DNA from: Escherichia marmotae
Lineage (GTDB): Bacteria; Pseudomonadota; Gammaproteobacteria; Enterobacterales; Enterobacteriaceae
Reading direction: 5' to 3'
DNA length: 64,000 bases
NCBI RefSeq assembly: GCF_002900365.1
Contig: NZ_CP025979.1
Location: 3,968,001-4,032,000 of the forward strand
Part shown: in pieces, positions 62,607 to 64,000 of the stretch
Numbering within the stretch: position 1 is the first letter of the stretch
Layout of the letters: every line of letters starts with the position of its first letter
Program-made: the position numbers and the translations under genes
The notes under the pieces: generated by a model
Seen by the model: only the letters and a program-made list of their open reading frames with translations
The model's database searches: none
Told to the model about the DNA's origin: nothing

Positions 62607-63677
62607 ATGAAGTTGGTTGAGCACTACATCATGCGTGGTACGCGCCGTCTGGTGCTGATTATCATCGGTTTTCTGATCTTTATTTTTGCCAGCTACTCCG
62701 CACAGCGTTATCTGACCGAAGCGGCAAATGGAACCTTAGCGCTTGATGTTGTACTGGATATCGTTTTCTACAAGGTGCTGATTGCACTGGAGATGTTATT
62801 ACCGGTTGGCCTGTATGTGTCGGTTGGCGTGACGCTTGGGCAGATGTATACCGATTCAGAAATTACCGCTATCTCTGCGGCGGGAGGCAGCCCGGCGCGT
62901 TTGTACAAAGCCGTTCTTTACCTGGCGATACCGCTAAGTATTTTTGTCACTCTGTTGTCGATGTATGGCAGGCCGTGGGCTTATGCGCAGATTTATCAAC
63001 TGGAGCAACAGTCGCAGTCGGAGCTGGATGTTCGCCAGTTGCGGGCAAAGAAATTTAACACTAACGATAACGGACGAATGATCCTCTCGCAGACGGTTGA
63101 TCAAGATAATAACCGCCTGACCGATGCGCTGATTTATACTTCTACCGCCAATCGAACACGTATTTTCCGCGCCCGTTCGGTCGATGTGGTCGACCCATCA
63201 CCCGAGAAACCTACCGTTATGTTGCATAACGGAACTGCCTATCTTCTCGATCATCAGGGCCGTGACGACAACGAACAGCTTTACCGTAATCTGCAATTAC
63301 ATCTGAATCCGCTGGATCAAAGCCCTAACGTCAAACGCAAAGCGAAATCGGTCACGGAACTGGCACACTCTGTCTTTCCTGCCGATCATGCCGAGCTGCA
63401 ATGGCGACAAAGCCGTGGCCTGACGGCGTTGTTGATGGCACTGCTGGCTATTTCTTTAAGCCGGGTAAAACCGCGGCAGGGGCGATTTTCTACGTTACTG
63501 CCACTGACATTACTGTTTATTGCCATTTTTTATGGCGGCGACGTCTGCCGCACCCTGGTGGCTAACGGCGCGATTCCCCTCATTCCTGGTTTGTGGTTAG
63601 TGCCCGGACTCATGCTAATAGGTCTGTTGATGCTGGTTGCTCGCGACTTCTCTTTGCTGCAGAAATTTTCCCGATGA
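62607..63677 (+). CDS. LptF/YjgP-family permease (second copy type)
   Basis: 356-residue inner-membrane protein of the LptF/LptG (YjgP/YjgQ) family. The layout is typical: N-terminal helices (LVLIIIGFLIFIFASYS; LIALEMLLPVGLYVSVGVTLG; YLAIPLSIFVTLLSMYG), the coupling segment MYTDSEITAISAAGGSPARLY near 85, a periplasmic beta-jellyroll-like domain (about 130-255, from QLRAKKFNTNDNGRMILSQ), then C-terminal helices. The housekeeping lptFG pair of E. coli is elsewhere next to pepA, so this is a paralogue. It overlaps the next gene by four bases (ATGA). Substrate unknown; lipid export or extraction is inferred from family. Confidence 0.88.
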   Translation: MKLVEHYIMRGTRRLVLIIIGFLIFIFASYSAQRYLTEAANGTLALDVVLDIVFYKVLIALEMLLPVGLYVSVGVTLGQMYTDSEITAISAAGGSPARLYKAVLYLAIPLSIFVTLLSMYGRPWAYAQIYQLEQQSQSELDVRQLRAKKFNTNDNGRMILSQTVDQDNNRLTDALIYTSTANRTRIFRARSVDVVDPSPEKPTVMLHNGTAYLLDHQGRDDNEQLYRNLQLHLNPLDQSPNVKRKAKSVTELAHSVFPADHAELQWRQSRGLTALLMALLAISLSRVKPRQGRFSTLLPLTLLFIAIFYGGDVCRTLVANGAIPLIPGLWLVPGLMLIGLLMLVARDFSLLQKFSR

Positions 63678-64000
63678 ATGTTTTCAGTCGCTATTTAATC
63701 CGCCATATCTTCCTCGGTTTTGCTGCCGCGGCCGGGCTACTGTTGCCGCTTTTTACCACCTTCAACCTGATTAACGAACTGGATGATGTCAGCCCTGGTG
63801 GTTATCGCTGGACTCAGGCGGTGCTGGTGGTACTGATGACCTTACCGCGCACACTGGTCGAGCTTGCACCATTTATCGCGTTATTGGGTGGGATTGTCGG
63901 CCTGGGACAACTATCGAAAAACAGCGAACTTACTGCCATTCGTAGCACGGGTTTTTCTATTTTCCGTATTGCACTGGTGGCGCTGGTCGCCGGAATACTG
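63674..64000 (+). CDS. LptG/YjgQ-family permease, cut by the window end
   Basis: 109 codons are visible, in an uninterrupted frame from ATG 63674, which overlaps the preceding TGA. Segments seen: MNVFSRYLIRHIFLGF at the start, hydrophobic helices (AAAAGLLLPLFTTFNLINEL; AVLVVLMTLPRTLVELAPFIALLGGIVGLG in two parts), and the coupling segment LSKNSELTAIRSTGFSIFRI near 90. The latter is the LptG-type NSELTA...RS.G motif that contacts the ATPase. The periplasmic domain and C-terminal helices lie beyond the window. It forms a pair with the LptF-type gene before it. Confidence 0.85.
   Translation, partial: MNVFSRYLIRHIFLGFAAAAGLLLPLFTTFNLINELDDVSPGGYRWTQAVLVVLMTLPRTLVELAPFIALLGGIVGLGQLSKNSELTAIRSTGFSIFRIALVALVAGIL

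Noticed and set aside
1..64000. tRNA, rRNA or known small RNA genes
   Set aside because: None was recognised by eye on either strand; a covariance-model search would be needed to exclude small RNAs in the intergenic regions.

Overview
The window is chromosomal DNA of Escherichia coli. Gene content, order and protein sequences (recalled, not searched) match the 67-68 min region of E. coli from zupT/ygiD through tolC, parE, qseBC, parC, ygiQ, yqhD, metC, exbBD and the hyb operon to gss, pitB and yghTSRQ. Accessory inserts and missing genes relative to K-12 (assT-dsbL-dsbI present, an iron-siderophore locus beside parE, no mqsRA, no ygiZ) suggest an extraintestinal/B2-like lineage. That lineage call is inference.

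Layout. 0-2 kb: end of an unknown small membrane protein, zupT and ygiD. 2-5.1 kb: arylsulfate sulfotransferase operon assT-dsbL-dsbI. 5.6-13.7 kb: ygiC-ygiB-tolC on the minus strand, then divergent nudF-yqiB-cpdA-yqiA-parE. 13.7-20.9 kb: accessory iron-siderophore locus, with a TonB receptor divergent from an ABC importer, a periplasmic binding protein and an RpiR-type regulator. 21-25 kb: ygiN, mdaB, qseBC, ygiW, ygiV. 25-34 kb: broken ygiS, then parC, plsC, ftsP, ygiQ. 34-42 kb: yqhH, yqhG, dkgA, yqhD, yqhC, yghB, metC, exbBD. 42-45.7 kb: BIME/REP repeats, a deleted yghA remnant, yqhA, gpr, yghX, yghW. 45.9-52.5 kb: complete hydrogenase-2 operon hybOABCDEFG. 52.6-57.4 kb: yghU, gss and a pitB broken by a nonsense codon. 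57.4-64 kb: yghT, divergent from a run of seven genes: yghS, yghR, yghQ (frameshifted), a CHAD-like protein, a YtfJ paralogue, and LptF and LptG paralogues, the last cut by the window end.

Most of the window is ordinary core genome. The least explained part is the right end. Three paralogous P-loop kinase-like proteins, a flippase-like membrane protein, a CHAD-like protein, a periplasmic YtfJ paralogue and a second LptF/LptG pair lie in a tightly spaced, partly overlapping order. This looks like a dedicated envelope lipid or glycan modification and export system of unknown substrate. Four core or near-core genes carry visible lesions: ygiS (one-base deletion), yghA (deletions), pitB (in-frame stop) and yghQ (apparent one-base insertion). 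Fur-box-like sites lie before zupT, the siderophore locus, exbB and hybO.
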